Positions 1 to 6,686 of a DNA stretch of 64,000 bases are shown here, one piece after another. This DNA comes from Micromonospora purpureochromogenes (GTDB lineage: Bacteria > Actinomycetota > Actinomycetes > Mycobacteriales > Micromonosporaceae), in contig NZ_LT607410.1 in NCBI RefSeq assembly GCF_900091515.1, forward strand, positions 372,001 to 436,000. Direction: 5' to 3'. The notes under the pieces were generated by a model that did no database searches, had not been told where the DNA came from, and saw only the letters and a program-made list of their open reading frames with translations. Positions within the stretch are counted from its first letter, which is position 1; each line of letters starts with the position of its first letter. The position numbers and the translations under genes are program-made.

Positions 1-144
1 GCTCCTCGCCGAGCGCCCATCCGGTACGTCAAGCTCGGCGGTCACCACGTCCGCATCCCCGAGACGGCCCTCGCGGAGTTCATCGCCGCCGGCACGGTAG
101 AGCCGGTCACCGTCGCGTGGTCGGCCGGTAGGGCGGTGGCCTGA
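1..144 (+). CDS. Excisionase-type HTH DNA-binding protein, 3' part only
   Basis: Only the last 47 codons are inside the window. The visible part reads RYVKLGGHHVRIPETALAEF, the wing and final recognition part of the MerR/excisionase-like HTH_17 domain (a R-Y-V-K-L-G..-V-R-I-P pattern followed by a short helix). Such small proteins sit beside integrases of actinomycete integrative elements and control excision. The stop codon overlaps an ATG in an ATGA arrangement, the usual xis-int coupling, but the following frame ends after 12 codons. The family call is secure from the motif; the role as an element excisionase is inferred. Confidence 0.65.
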   Translation, partial: APRRAPIRYVKLGGHHVRIPETALAEFIAAGTVEPVTVAWSAGRAVA

Positions 145-182
145 TGGCAAGACTGCCCCGGCACATCACGATGCGCAGCTAG
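144..182 (+). pseudogene. Possible integrase remnant (12 codons after xis)
   Basis: An ATG overlaps the excisionase stop codon and opens a frame reading MARLPRHITMRS before a TAG stop. In actinomycete integrative elements the integrase commonly starts at this overlap. The abrupt end and the unrelated gene that follows suggest a deleted integrase, but 12 codons cannot prove homology. Just after it, the 7-base word GCTAGTC occurs twice (178-184 and 189-195). Confidence 0.25.
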
Positions 183-189
183 TCGATGG

Positions 190-516
190 CTAGTCCCGCC
201 GCAGGACGAACCATCCCACCGCAACGACGAGGAGGAGCAGTGCTACCGCGAACAGGGCCCTTCCGACCAGGTAGGGCATGGGGATGAGAAACGGTGCTTG
301 CTGGATCAGCAGGCTCGCGCCGAGCAGCGCCTGGCTGCCGCCAATGCGGACGGGCTGGGACCGCTGGCTCGCCGGCAGGCGCGCAACCCGCACCCAGGCC
401 ACGGGAAACCGTCGCGACACGGCGACGCGCACGCCGAGTACGAGCACGAAGAGGCTGACGACCACGATGACGAGACGGCCGGCCAGCAGCAATGGGTCCG
501 TGTCACTCGGGCTCAT
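190..516 (-). CDS. Small membrane protein, unknown function
   Basis: A 108-residue hydrophobic protein with a predicted membrane helix at residues about 12-32, a basic cytoplasmic-looking stretch (SRRFPVAWVRVARLPASQR), a second hydrophobic segment around residues 60-75 and a third at about 80-104 ending in LRRD. No enzymatic motif is visible. It lies between the integrase remnant and a divergently transcribed metal-sensor operon, so it may be cargo of the neighbouring element or simply its chromosomal flank. I do not recognise the family. Confidence 0.6.
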   Translation of the reverse strand: MSPSDTDPLLLAGRLVIVVVSLFVLVLGVRVAVSRRFPVAWVRVARLPASQRSQPVRIGGSQALLGASLLIQQAPFLIPMPYLVGRALFAVALLLLVVAVGWFVLRRD

Positions 517-597
517 GCGGCCATCATTGACGCGGTGTCAAGGTCGCCCTTGAGAGCCGGCCGTCCCGGCATCCCGCCCGTGTTGGCGTGATTTGCA

Positions 598-612
598 ATT
601 CGATCGCCGAAT
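598..612. promoter_or_regulatory. Candidate ArsR/CmtR operator
   Basis: The inverted repeat ATTCG-atcgc-CGAAT has perfect 5-base arms and ends 17 bases before the ATG of the ArsR-family gene. A TTGCAA word (593-598) and a TATCAT word (618-623) nearby could form the promoter, although the 19-base spacing is long. Position and symmetry fit autoregulation by the adjacent repressor; binding is inferred. Confidence 0.4.
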
Positions 613-629
613 CTGGCTATCATCACGCT

Positions 630-989
630 ATGGCGATTGATTGCGCTCCCGGGCTGGCCCCAGCAGTGGCGTTGTTCCGGTCTCTCGGCGACCCGACCCG
701 GCTGGCCATCCTGCGCCGGATCGCGACCGGGGAGGCTCGGGTGGTGGACCTGACCGGCGAGCTGGGGTTGGCGCAATCGACGGTGTCGAAGCACCTGGCG
801 TGTCTTCGTGACTGTGGGCTGATCGACTATCGGGCCGAGGGCCGCCAGTCGTTCTACGCCCTGACGCGGCCGGAGCTCCTGGACCTGCTGCGCTCGGCCG
901 AACAGCTCCTCGCCGCGACGGGCGAGGCGGTCGCCCTGTGCCCGACCTACGGGACACCCGCCGGATCCCCGGCGGAGGTGAGCGCGTGA
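630..989 (+). CDS. cmtR: ArsR/SmtB-family metal sensor, CmtR-like
   Basis: A 119-residue winged-helix repressor. The core runs from the FRSLGDPTRLAILRRI helix through the recognition helix around STVSKHLACLRDC to a beta-wing (YRAEGRQSFYAL). Cysteines fall at residues 58 and 62 (C-L-R-D-C) and 104 (ALCPTYG), matching the Cys57/Cys61/Cys102 Cd(II)/Pb(II) site of mycobacterial CmtR; Cys5 is also present. I chose the ATG that gives the usual N-terminus; an upstream in-frame start would add 14 unlikely residues and run through the inverted repeat. It overlaps the downstream CDF transporter gene by GTGA. Metal specificity is inferred from the cysteine spacing. Confidence 0.75.
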   Translation: MAIDCAPGLAPAVALFRSLGDPTRLAILRRIATGEARVVDLTGELGLAQSTVSKHLACLRDCGLIDYRAEGRQSFYALTRPELLDLLRSAEQLLAATGEAVALCPTYGTPAGSPAEVSA

Positions 990-1681
990 GCGCCTCGCTC
1001 CTGACCTCCGAGCGTCGGGCGGTGCTGTCCCGGCGCAGCCTCTGGCTGGCCTACGCCACCGCCGGCTACAACCTGCTGGAGGGCCTGGTCGCCATCGCCG
1101 CCGGCGCTGCCGCCTCGTCGACGGCGCTGATCGGCTTCGGCCTGGACTCGTTCGTCGAGGTGTCCAGCGCGGCCGTGCTGATCTGGCAGTTCCGCTCTCG
1201 GGTGCCCGAGGATCGGGAACGCCTGGCGCTGCGGCTCATCGGCGCATCGTTCTTCGCCCTCGCAGCCTGGGTGACCATCGACGCCGTCCGCTCGCTGCTG
1301 GCCGGCGGCGACGCCGACGCCAGCCCGGTGGGGATCGGCCTCGCCGTGGCGTCCCTGCTGGTGATGCCGCTCCTGGTGGCGGCCAAGCGGCGCACCGGAC
1401 GGGAACTCGGCTCGGCAACGGTCATGGCCGACTCGACCCAGACCATGCTCTGCACCTACCTCTCCGCGGTGCTGCTCGTCGGCCTGGTCCTCAACGCCGC
1501 CTGGGGTTGGTCATGGGCCGACCCGATCGCCGCGCTCGTCATCGCCGTAGTCGCGGTCAAGGAAGGCATCGAAGCCTGGCGGGGTGAACACTGCGACGAC
1601 TGCGCACCCCTGCCTGCCATCGACGCCACCAGCCAAGCTTCGAGCTGCGCCGATGGCTGCTGCACCGACCGGAAGGCGTGA
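986..1681 (+). CDS. CDF-like cation efflux transporter with Cys-rich tail
   Basis: A 231-residue inner-membrane protein with about six hydrophobic helices. The segment GFGLDSFVEVSSAAVLIW is the second-helix signature of the cation diffusion facilitator (CDF)-like family, and MADSTQTMLCTYLSAVLL is the matching later helix; D, S and E residues here are the likely metal ligands. The tail carries CDDC, an isolated C and CC within about 25 residues, a plausible heavy-metal site and not a usual feature of short CDFs. The GTG start overlaps the stop of the CmtR-like sensor, so the two are co-translated. Together they look like a metal-inducible export pair. Substrate is not determinable; Cd, Pb or Zn are likely. 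Confidence 0.8.
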   Translation: MSASLLTSERRAVLSRRSLWLAYATAGYNLLEGLVAIAAGAAASSTALIGFGLDSFVEVSSAAVLIWQFRSRVPEDRERLALRLIGASFFALAAWVTIDAVRSLLAGGDADASPVGIGLAVASLLVMPLLVAAKRRTGRELGSATVMADSTQTMLCTYLSAVLLVGLVLNAAWGWSWADPIAALVIAVVAVKEGIEAWRGEHCDDCAPLPAIDATSQASSCADGCCTDRKA

Positions 1682-1862
1682 CCGGAACGTCGTCGAATGC
1701 CAGACCGACGATTCCTCCTGCAATTCCGGTGAAAAGCCGCAGCAACAATTGCCAACGTGTCACGATCTTGACAAAAATTCGTTGCCAATGCGGCGCACCC
1801 TTCTGCTGGTGGCGGCAGATGACGATTGTCGGTGGGTCGCGCAAATCGCCGTCACAGGAAGG

Positions 1863-1887
1863 CGACGATCGATCAGACGGATCGTCG
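1863..1887. promoter_or_regulatory. Inverted repeat before the CPBP protease gene
   Basis: CGACGATC (1863-1870) and GATCGTCG (1880-1887) are perfect 8-base arms around a 9-base centre. A TAGCCT -10-like word follows at 1892-1897, a few bases before the start codon, so the gene may be leaderless and the repeat would sit where a repressor or activator binds. The 220 bases between the CDF transporter and this gene hold nothing else I recognise, apart from a TTGACA word at 1768 with no matching -10. Confidence 0.35.
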
Positions 1888-1902
1888 GTCTAGCCTGTGC
1901 GC

Positions 1903-2931
1903 ATGGACGGCGGGCTGACCTACGAACGACTGGCGCGGCTGGGCGTCCATCGATGGTGGATGCCTCCGGTTGGTCTGGCGGCGGCGGTGTCGGTAGCCGC
2001 CGTGACGGCGTGCGGACTCGCCGGGATCGCGCTCCTCGCGGCCCACGCAGTCGGCCTGGACAGTGCCGACGACGAGTCGATCGGTACTCCCCTGCTGGAC
2101 AACATGCTGGGACTGGCCGCTCTGGCCCTGCTCATCCCGGTCACGCTCGGCGTCGCTCGGGTCGTGCAACGGCGGCCGGCCGGGACGTTGCACTCCGTGG
2201 CCGTCCGTTTCCGCTGGCCCTGGTTCGCCGCCTGCCTCGGCCTCGCGTTCGTGACGGCGTTCCTGGTCATGGCGGCATTGGTTCTGCTCTATGACGGCGC
2301 AGCCGACGTGCGGGTGACGATCGACCCGTGGCGGTTCATCGGCATCGTGGTGGTGCTCGTCGTTCTGGTTCCGCTACAGGCGGCCGGTGAGGAATACGCG
2401 ACCCGAGGGTTCCTCCTGCAAACCTTCGGGGCATATCACCGCTGGGTCGGCATCCTCGGCTCGGCTCTCGCCTTCACCCTGATGCACGGCATCGGCACCT
2501 GGTCCGGCTTCCTCGCTCTGTTCGTCGGAGCCACGATCTGGGCGCTCCTGGTCATCCGGACCGGCGGCCTCGAGGTGTCCGTCGCCGCGCACGCCGCGAT
2601 GAACCTGCTGGCCTTCATCGCCAGCGCCGCCTCCGGCGGCCTCGACGTCGCGGACGACACCACCGCCGCCGACGCCCCGATCGGCGCGACGCTCATCATG
2701 CTGGGCGGCGACATCACCTACGCGGCCGGCGTCCTCCTCGTACTCCGTCTCGCCAGCCATCGCCGCCCCCGGTGGGCCCCGGCGGACCGCACCGTCGGCC
2801 AGCAGCCCGACGCCGGTCACCCGTCGCTCGGGACGCCGCCGGCGTCACCTAGGACCCGCGACGGTTCCCACGCGGCGCTCCCCGTCGACCCGGACGTGCT
2901 CCGAGTGGCCGGCTCGCCGCCGGCCGACTGA
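1903..2931 (+). CDS. CPBP-family intramembrane glutamic endopeptidase
   Basis: A membrane protein of about 342 residues with seven to eight hydrophobic helices and a basic, Pro-rich cytoplasmic tail of about 65 residues. The CPBP (CAAX protease/Abi) motifs are present in order: AAGEEYATRGFL (the EExxxR motif), LMHGIGTW (second motif, catalytic His) and AAHAAMNLLAF (third motif, His and Asn). These proteases cleave membrane substrates; in bacteria they are linked to bacteriocin immunity and protein processing. The ATG start follows a -10-like TAGCCT closely, suggesting leaderless translation; a GTG two codons upstream is the alternative. It has no operon partner, so the substrate is unknown. 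Confidence 0.8.
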   Translation: MDGGLTYERLARLGVHRWWMPPVGLAAAVSVAAVTACGLAGIALLAAHAVGLDSADDESIGTPLLDNMLGLAALALLIPVTLGVARVVQRRPAGTLHSVAVRFRWPWFAACLGLAFVTAFLVMAALVLLYDGAADVRVTIDPWRFIGIVVVLVVLVPLQAAGEEYATRGFLLQTFGAYHRWVGILGSALAFTLMHGIGTWSGFLALFVGATIWALLVIRTGGLEVSVAAHAAMNLLAFIASAASGGLDVADDTTAADAPIGATLIMLGGDITYAAGVLLVLRLASHRRPRWAPADRTVGQQPDAGHPSLGTPPASPRTRDGSHAALPVDPDVLRVAGSPPAD

Positions 2932-2982
2932 CGTGAATCCGGATCAGCGGAAGCGCCGACGGAACTGGGGCGCGGTCTCGCG

Positions 2983-4050
2983 TCAGCGGTCCGGGCGTTG
3001 CTGCCCCTGGCGACGCTGCGCCATTCCACCCTGGATCGCCTCCCAGACACTGCGACCCGCCTGCCGCGGCGTCTCCCCCGCCTGCCCGGCGAGCTGGGGC
3101 GCCTGCGCGGCTCCGCCCTGCTGCCGCCCGCCCTGGGCGCCTTCAGCCCCGCCCGGACCGTGCTCGCCGGGCTTCTCCTCGCCTCGCCCGCCGCGCTCGG
3201 CCTCGCCGCGCGCCTCGCGGTCGCCCGCGGTCGTACCCCGGTCGGCGGGTCGGCCCCCCTCGGCGCCTGCTCGGCCGGACGGCGGCGGGCCAAGCGGCGG
3301 CTCCTGCGGCGACCCCGCCGGCAACGGACCGGCCGGGGACTCCGGACGAGGCCCCGCGGGCCGCTCGGGTGCGGTCGGCGCCGGTTGGCCGGCACCCTGG
3401 CTCTCGGGGCCCGCCGGCTTCCCGCCGGGGGCTCCGCCGGCCGCCGCGCCGCCCGGCTGGCCAGCCTGACCCGTCTGGCGTCCGGCCTCAGCGCCCTGCC
3501 GCCCGCCCTGCTGCTCGCCCTCGACGGCCTGACCGACCTGCCCGCCGGCCTGCATCCCCTGCTGCGCCACCTGCCCGACCTGGCCGCCCTGGGGCTCGAC
3601 CACCTGGCGGACCTGGCCCACCTGCTGGCCGGCCTCGTTGACGACGGGCGTGGTCACGGTGCCGACCCGATCGGCCACCCGGTTGACGTCGTTCAGCGTG
3701 AGGTTCGCGCTGTTGGCCAGCGCGGCGATGATCTGGGGGTTGCGGTCGATGGTGCTCAACGCCCGTTCCAGGATCTCCAGCACCTTCTCCAGCCGGACCT
3801 TCAGCACCGCCTCCGCGCGGACACCCTCGATGTCCAGCTCCACCTGTTCCAGGTGCACCCGCACGCCGGCGTCGAGCTGGAGCAGGTTGGCCAGCCGGGC
3901 GCGCAGCGACAGATCCGCGTCGAGCCCGTCCACCGCCAGCCGGAGCGAGTCGACGAACAGCCCAGGGACGTCCAGCAGGACGTCCGGCTCGACCCTCGGA
4001 CCCCCGCCGGTTCGGTCCGGTCCGCGCGCCGCGGTCCCGCTCTCGCTCAT
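2983..4050 (-). CDS. Conserved actinobacterial protein with Gly/Gln/Pro-rich tail
   Basis: About 355 residues. The first ~120 form a conserved block rich in leucine heptads (around VPGLFVDSLRLAVDGLDADL and VLEILERALSTIDRNPQI) that should be amphipathic helix. The rest is low complexity: repeated GQVGQ/QQGG units, then Pro, Ala and Arg. No signal peptide or membrane segment is visible. The start chosen has a GGGA Shine-Dalgarno-like sequence; a start six codons earlier is possible. It is transcribed convergently with the CPBP gene. I do not recognise a named family; a structural or scaffold role is only a guess. Confidence 0.65.
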   Translation of the reverse strand: MSESGTAARGPDRTGGGPRVEPDVLLDVPGLFVDSLRLAVDGLDADLSLRARLANLLQLDAGVRVHLEQVELDIEGVRAEAVLKVRLEKVLEILERALSTIDRNPQIIAALANSANLTLNDVNRVADRVGTVTTPVVNEAGQQVGQVRQVVEPQGGQVGQVAQQGMQAGGQVGQAVEGEQQGGRQGAEAGRQTGQAGQPGGAAAGGAPGGKPAGPESQGAGQPAPTAPERPAGPRPESPAGPLPAGSPQEPPLGPPPSGRAGAEGGRPADRGTTAGDREARGEAERGGRGEEKPGEHGPGGAEGAQGGRQQGGAAQAPQLAGQAGETPRQAGRSVWEAIQGGMAQRRQGQQRPDR

Positions 4051-4223
4051 GCTTTCCCGCTCCCTCACCCGAGGCCCGGCCGTCGGGCCACGTCAGGCGC
4101 GGTTACCCGGTTTCCCGGTGGCAATCCGTGGCGGAGAAGACACGGTGGGTTCCGAACGACTGTCCGAAACGGGGCAGTACGCGAAGCTGCACACCGAGGC
4201 ATCAGCCGGTATGGTCCGGGCCT

Positions 4224-4739
4224 ATGGGACAGGAGATGGCGGACGTCCGGCAGGACGTCGAGCGGTACGCACTCCGCAGCACCCTCCTCGCCCCAGCCAC
4301 GGCAGAGCAGGCGTTCGCGGTGTTCACCGGGGCGCTGGCCGACTGGTGGGTCCGCGAATACACCTGGTCGGGGCCGGAGGCGTTGGCCGAGCTGGGGATC
4401 GAGCCGAAGGCCGGCGGCATGCTCTACGAGATCGGCCCGTACGGCTTCCGCAGCGACTGGGGCCGGGTGCTCACCTGGGATCCGCCGAAGCGGCTCGTCT
4501 TCACCTGGCAGATCGGCCCCGACCGGGTGCCGGTGCCGGATCCGGCGCGGGCCAGCGAGGTGGAGGTACTGTTCCTGCCCGACGGGTCGGGACAGACCCG
4601 GATCGAGGTGGAGCACCGGCACTTCGACCGGCACGGCGCGGCGGCCGAGGGCTACCGGGAGGCGCTCACCGCCGGCTGGCACGAGCTGCTCAGCCGCTAC
4701 CTGGACACCCTCACCCGATACGACGCCGAGCCGGACTGA
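4224..4739 (+). CDS. SRPBCC (AHSA1-like) domain protein
   Basis: A single-domain 171-residue protein of the START/Bet-v1 fold. Typical features are the N-terminal strand and helix (ERYALRSTLLAPATAEQAFA then VFTGALADWW), the GGMLYEIG strand, WGRVLTWDPPKRLVFTW and the long C-terminal helix (YREALTAGWHELLSRYLDTL). Members bind hydrophobic ligands or act as stress-related co-chaperone-like proteins. The ATG was chosen because upstream sequence codes no conserved residues; a second ATG four codons later has a GGAG too close to be a good ribosome site. It stands alone, convergent with the DUF2786 gene. Confidence 0.75.
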   Translation: MGQEMADVRQDVERYALRSTLLAPATAEQAFAVFTGALADWWVREYTWSGPEALAELGIEPKAGGMLYEIGPYGFRSDWGRVLTWDPPKRLVFTWQIGPDRVPVPDPARASEVEVLFLPDGSGQTRIEVEHRHFDRHGAAAEGYREALTAGWHELLSRYLDTLTRYDAEPD

Positions 4740-4855
4740 CCCACCCGACCCGACCGTACGCGGCCGGGCCGACGAAGGCCGATCCGCGCGGCTGCCGGGC
4801 AACGGTGACACGAGGGGCAGGCCCGGACCGGGCCGAGGCCCGGGGCGGGGACGGC

Positions 4856-5560
4856 TCAGCCCGCGATCCCCCGGCCGCCCGCGCCGTCGACCACTCCGCG
4901 ACCGCCGAGGTCCGCCCGGCGGCCCGCCTCGGCCCCGGCGCCGAAGCCGGTGCCGGCCAGCCGGCGGACCGGGGCGGTACGCAGCCTCGGGTAGACCTCC
5001 GTCACCCGGCGCGCCACCCGGTCCGAGCGGTCGGCCAGAACCAGCGCGACCGACGGGCCGTCCCGTTCGGCCACCGCGCCCGCCTCGGCGGCCCGCAGCC
5101 GCTCCCCGACCACCCGGGCGAAACCGGCCAGCCAGGAGCGGCGGAAGGCGGCCGGATGCTCGCCGGCCGGCACGGCCGTGCCGGACAGCCCGTGTGCGGC
5201 CTGCACCAGCAGCGAGGTGAAGAGCAGGTCGACCCGTTCCAGGTCGCTGGCGAAGCCGAACAGGTGCAGGGCGAAGCCGTCGCCCCGGGCCCGGCGTACG
5301 CAGCGGCAGCGCAGCGGGTCGGCGACGGCGGCGAGCAGGCCGGCCTTGTCCCGCGCGTACGGGGCGACGACGTCGACCACCCGGTCGCCGACCGGGTCGG
5401 TGGCCGGGTCACGGGCGGCCAGCAGTGCCCGGTCGACGCCGTAGCGGGCGATCAACTCGGCGGCCTTGGCGGTGAAGGCCGCCGACTCGGCGGGCGTGCA
5501 GGCCGGGTCCTCGGCCTTGGCCAGCAACTTGCGCACCTTGCTCAGCATCGCCTCGGACAT
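4856..5560 (-). CDS. DUF2786 domain protein
   Basis: A 234-residue cytoplasmic protein. The first ~40 residues (LSKVRKLLAKAEDPACTPAE followed by AAFTAKAAELIARY) are the DUF2786 signature, a short helical domain that often ends in a Y-G-[VI]-D motif, seen here as RYGVDRALL. The middle third carries conserved Arg/Cys residues (RCRCVRR) and an FGFASDLERVDLLFTSLLVQ helix typical of the longer actinobacterial and phage members. The last ~30 residues are Gly/Arg-rich. The molecular role of DUF2786 is unknown; phage and plasmid copies suggest a link with nucleic acids. Family call firm, function open. Confidence 0.8.
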   Translation of the reverse strand: MSEAMLSKVRKLLAKAEDPACTPAESAAFTAKAAELIARYGVDRALLAARDPATDPVGDRVVDVVAPYARDKAGLLAAVADPLRCRCVRRARGDGFALHLFGFASDLERVDLLFTSLLVQAAHGLSGTAVPAGEHPAAFRRSWLAGFARVVGERLRAAEAGAVAERDGPSVALVLADRSDRVARRVTEVYPRLRTAPVRRLAGTGFGAGAEAGRRADLGGRGVVDGAGGRGIAG

Positions 5561-5678
5561 GTCACCAGAGCTATCACATCGACGGGATGGTCCACTGCGG
5601 ACGAACCACCGGTACCATCACCACGCTCGGCACCCTGTCCGCAACGCAGGGTGCACCCCCATCCCTGGAGGCAACCGC

Positions 5679-6092
5679 ATGGCATCCCCGGTCGCCCGCC
5701 TGGCGGCAACCACGGCGGCGCTGTCGCTGCTCGCCCTCGGCTCCCCCGCACAGGCCGCCCCCGAGACCAACCTGTTCGAGTCGTACGCCACCTGCTACGG
5801 CGGCGCGGTCCGCTCGTACTTCCAGACCGGCGGCTGGGGCGGTGACGCCGGCCCGTACCGCACCAGCACCCGGTGCAAGGACATCAACGTCCGCAACGCC
5901 AGCGAGTTCGGCGTCGAGGCGTGCGTGATCTTCGTGGACAAGACGGACAGGTGCAACTACCGGACGTACCTGCCGTCCAAGTCGGGCTTCATCACCGTGG
6001 CGACGAACGTGCGGGACGGGGTCCGGTTCCAGGTCCGCTTCGAGACGCTGCGCTACGAGTACGAGCCGCTGGTGGCGTACCACGCGTACTGA
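5679..6092 (+). CDS. Small secreted protein, unknown function
   Basis: A 137-residue exported protein. Residues 1-27 form a signal peptide (short basic start, hydrophobic AATTAALSLLAL core, SPAQA-A cleavage site). The mature part has four cysteines (in ATCYGG, STRCKD, EACVIF, DRCNYR), consistent with two disulphides, and aromatic beta-rich sequence. A CTGGAGG ribosome site lies 6 bases before the ATG. The gene is followed by a strong hairpin and is monocistronic. I see no catalytic motif; small secreted Cys proteins of this size in actinomycetes are often adhesins, inhibitors or antimicrobial factors. Confidence 0.7.
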   Translation: MASPVARLAATTAALSLLALGSPAQAAPETNLFESYATCYGGAVRSYFQTGGWGGDAGPYRTSTRCKDINVRNASEFGVEACVIFVDKTDRCNYRTYLPSKSGFITVATNVRDGVRFQVRFETLRYEYEPLVAYHAY

Positions 6093-6099
6093 GTGCGGC

Positions 6100-6130
6100 C
6101 GGCGCGGCGCCCGAACCGGGCGCCGCGCCG
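6100..6130. terminator. Bidirectional hairpin terminator
   Basis: Perfect 14-base arms (CGGCGCGGCGCCCG and its complement) around a 3-base loop, located between the convergent small secreted protein gene and the following minus-strand gene. There is no T-run, as is usual in this organism. Confidence 0.8.
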
Positions 6131-6520
6131 TCAACCGGCCCGACTGCGCAGGGTGGCCACGGTCGAGCCGGCGAGGGTGAGCAGACAGTCCGGCAGCAGG
6201 CCGTCGGCGGCCGCCGCCCCGAACAGCGCCTCGCCGGTGTCCGCGTCGTGGTTGGCGTACGCGCTGACGAAGCGGGCCACCCAGCGGGTGTCGTAACCGG
6301 CCTCGTCGATGCCGGGAAAGTCCAGCGCGCAGGTGCCGGGCGGCGGCGGGTCGCCGACCATGGTGGCGGCCAGGCACCAGGCCACCCCGTACGCCCCGGC
6401 GAGCCCGGACCGGTCGACCACGGCGTCGAACGTTCCCACCACCGCGTCACCGTCCCCGGCCAGCGCCGAACGGAGCACGGCGGTCGCGTCGTCGAGCGTC
6501 TGGTCAGGCACTTCGGTCAC
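6131..6520 (-). CDS. Hypothetical cytoplasmic protein
   Basis: About 129 residues, acidic and Ala-rich, helical throughout (DDATAVLRSALAGDGDAVVG, VARFVSAYANHDADTGEALF). No transmembrane or signal segment is present. A GTG start was chosen where the helical block begins; the frame stays open 34 codons further upstream, but that stretch is basic and lacks a ribosome site, and a second GTG three codons downstream is equally possible. The repeated helices and length recall small TPR-like or immunity-type proteins, but I recognise no family. Confidence 0.5.
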   Translation of the reverse strand: MTEVPDQTLDDATAVLRSALAGDGDAVVGTFDAVVDRSGLAGAYGVAWCLAATMVGDPPPPGTCALDFPGIDEAGYDTRWVARFVSAYANHDADTGEALFGAAAADGLLPDCLLTLAGSTVATLRSRAG

Positions 6521-6686
6521 CTGCCGCACAGTAGGACGGCGGGTCAAGCGGTGACCCGGAACAGCCCGTTGATCACGGAGCGTATCCGTGACGGATGGCC
6601 GACGCCTACCGGTGGCATCCACGCTCCCACCCGCCGCCCCGGCGCGCTATGGTGCCCAGCGGAACTCCCCAAAGGTAAGGACGACC

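Noticed and set aside
1768..1796. TTGACA word as a promoter for the CPBP gene
   Set aside because: No -10-like word lies 16-19 bases downstream; the TAGCCT nearer the start is more likely.
4823..4837. GGCCCGG-a-CCGGGCC as a terminator between the SRPBCC and DUF2786 genes
   Set aside because: The central loop is a single base, too short to form that hairpin; a larger fold is possible but not convincing.
2998..5845. Two plus-strand open frames of over 700 codons across the Gly/Gln-rich gene and its neighbours
   Set aside because: They are antisense or out-of-frame shadows produced by high GC; composition is Arg/Pro/Ala-rich without any domain, and they cover genes with clear families on the other frames.
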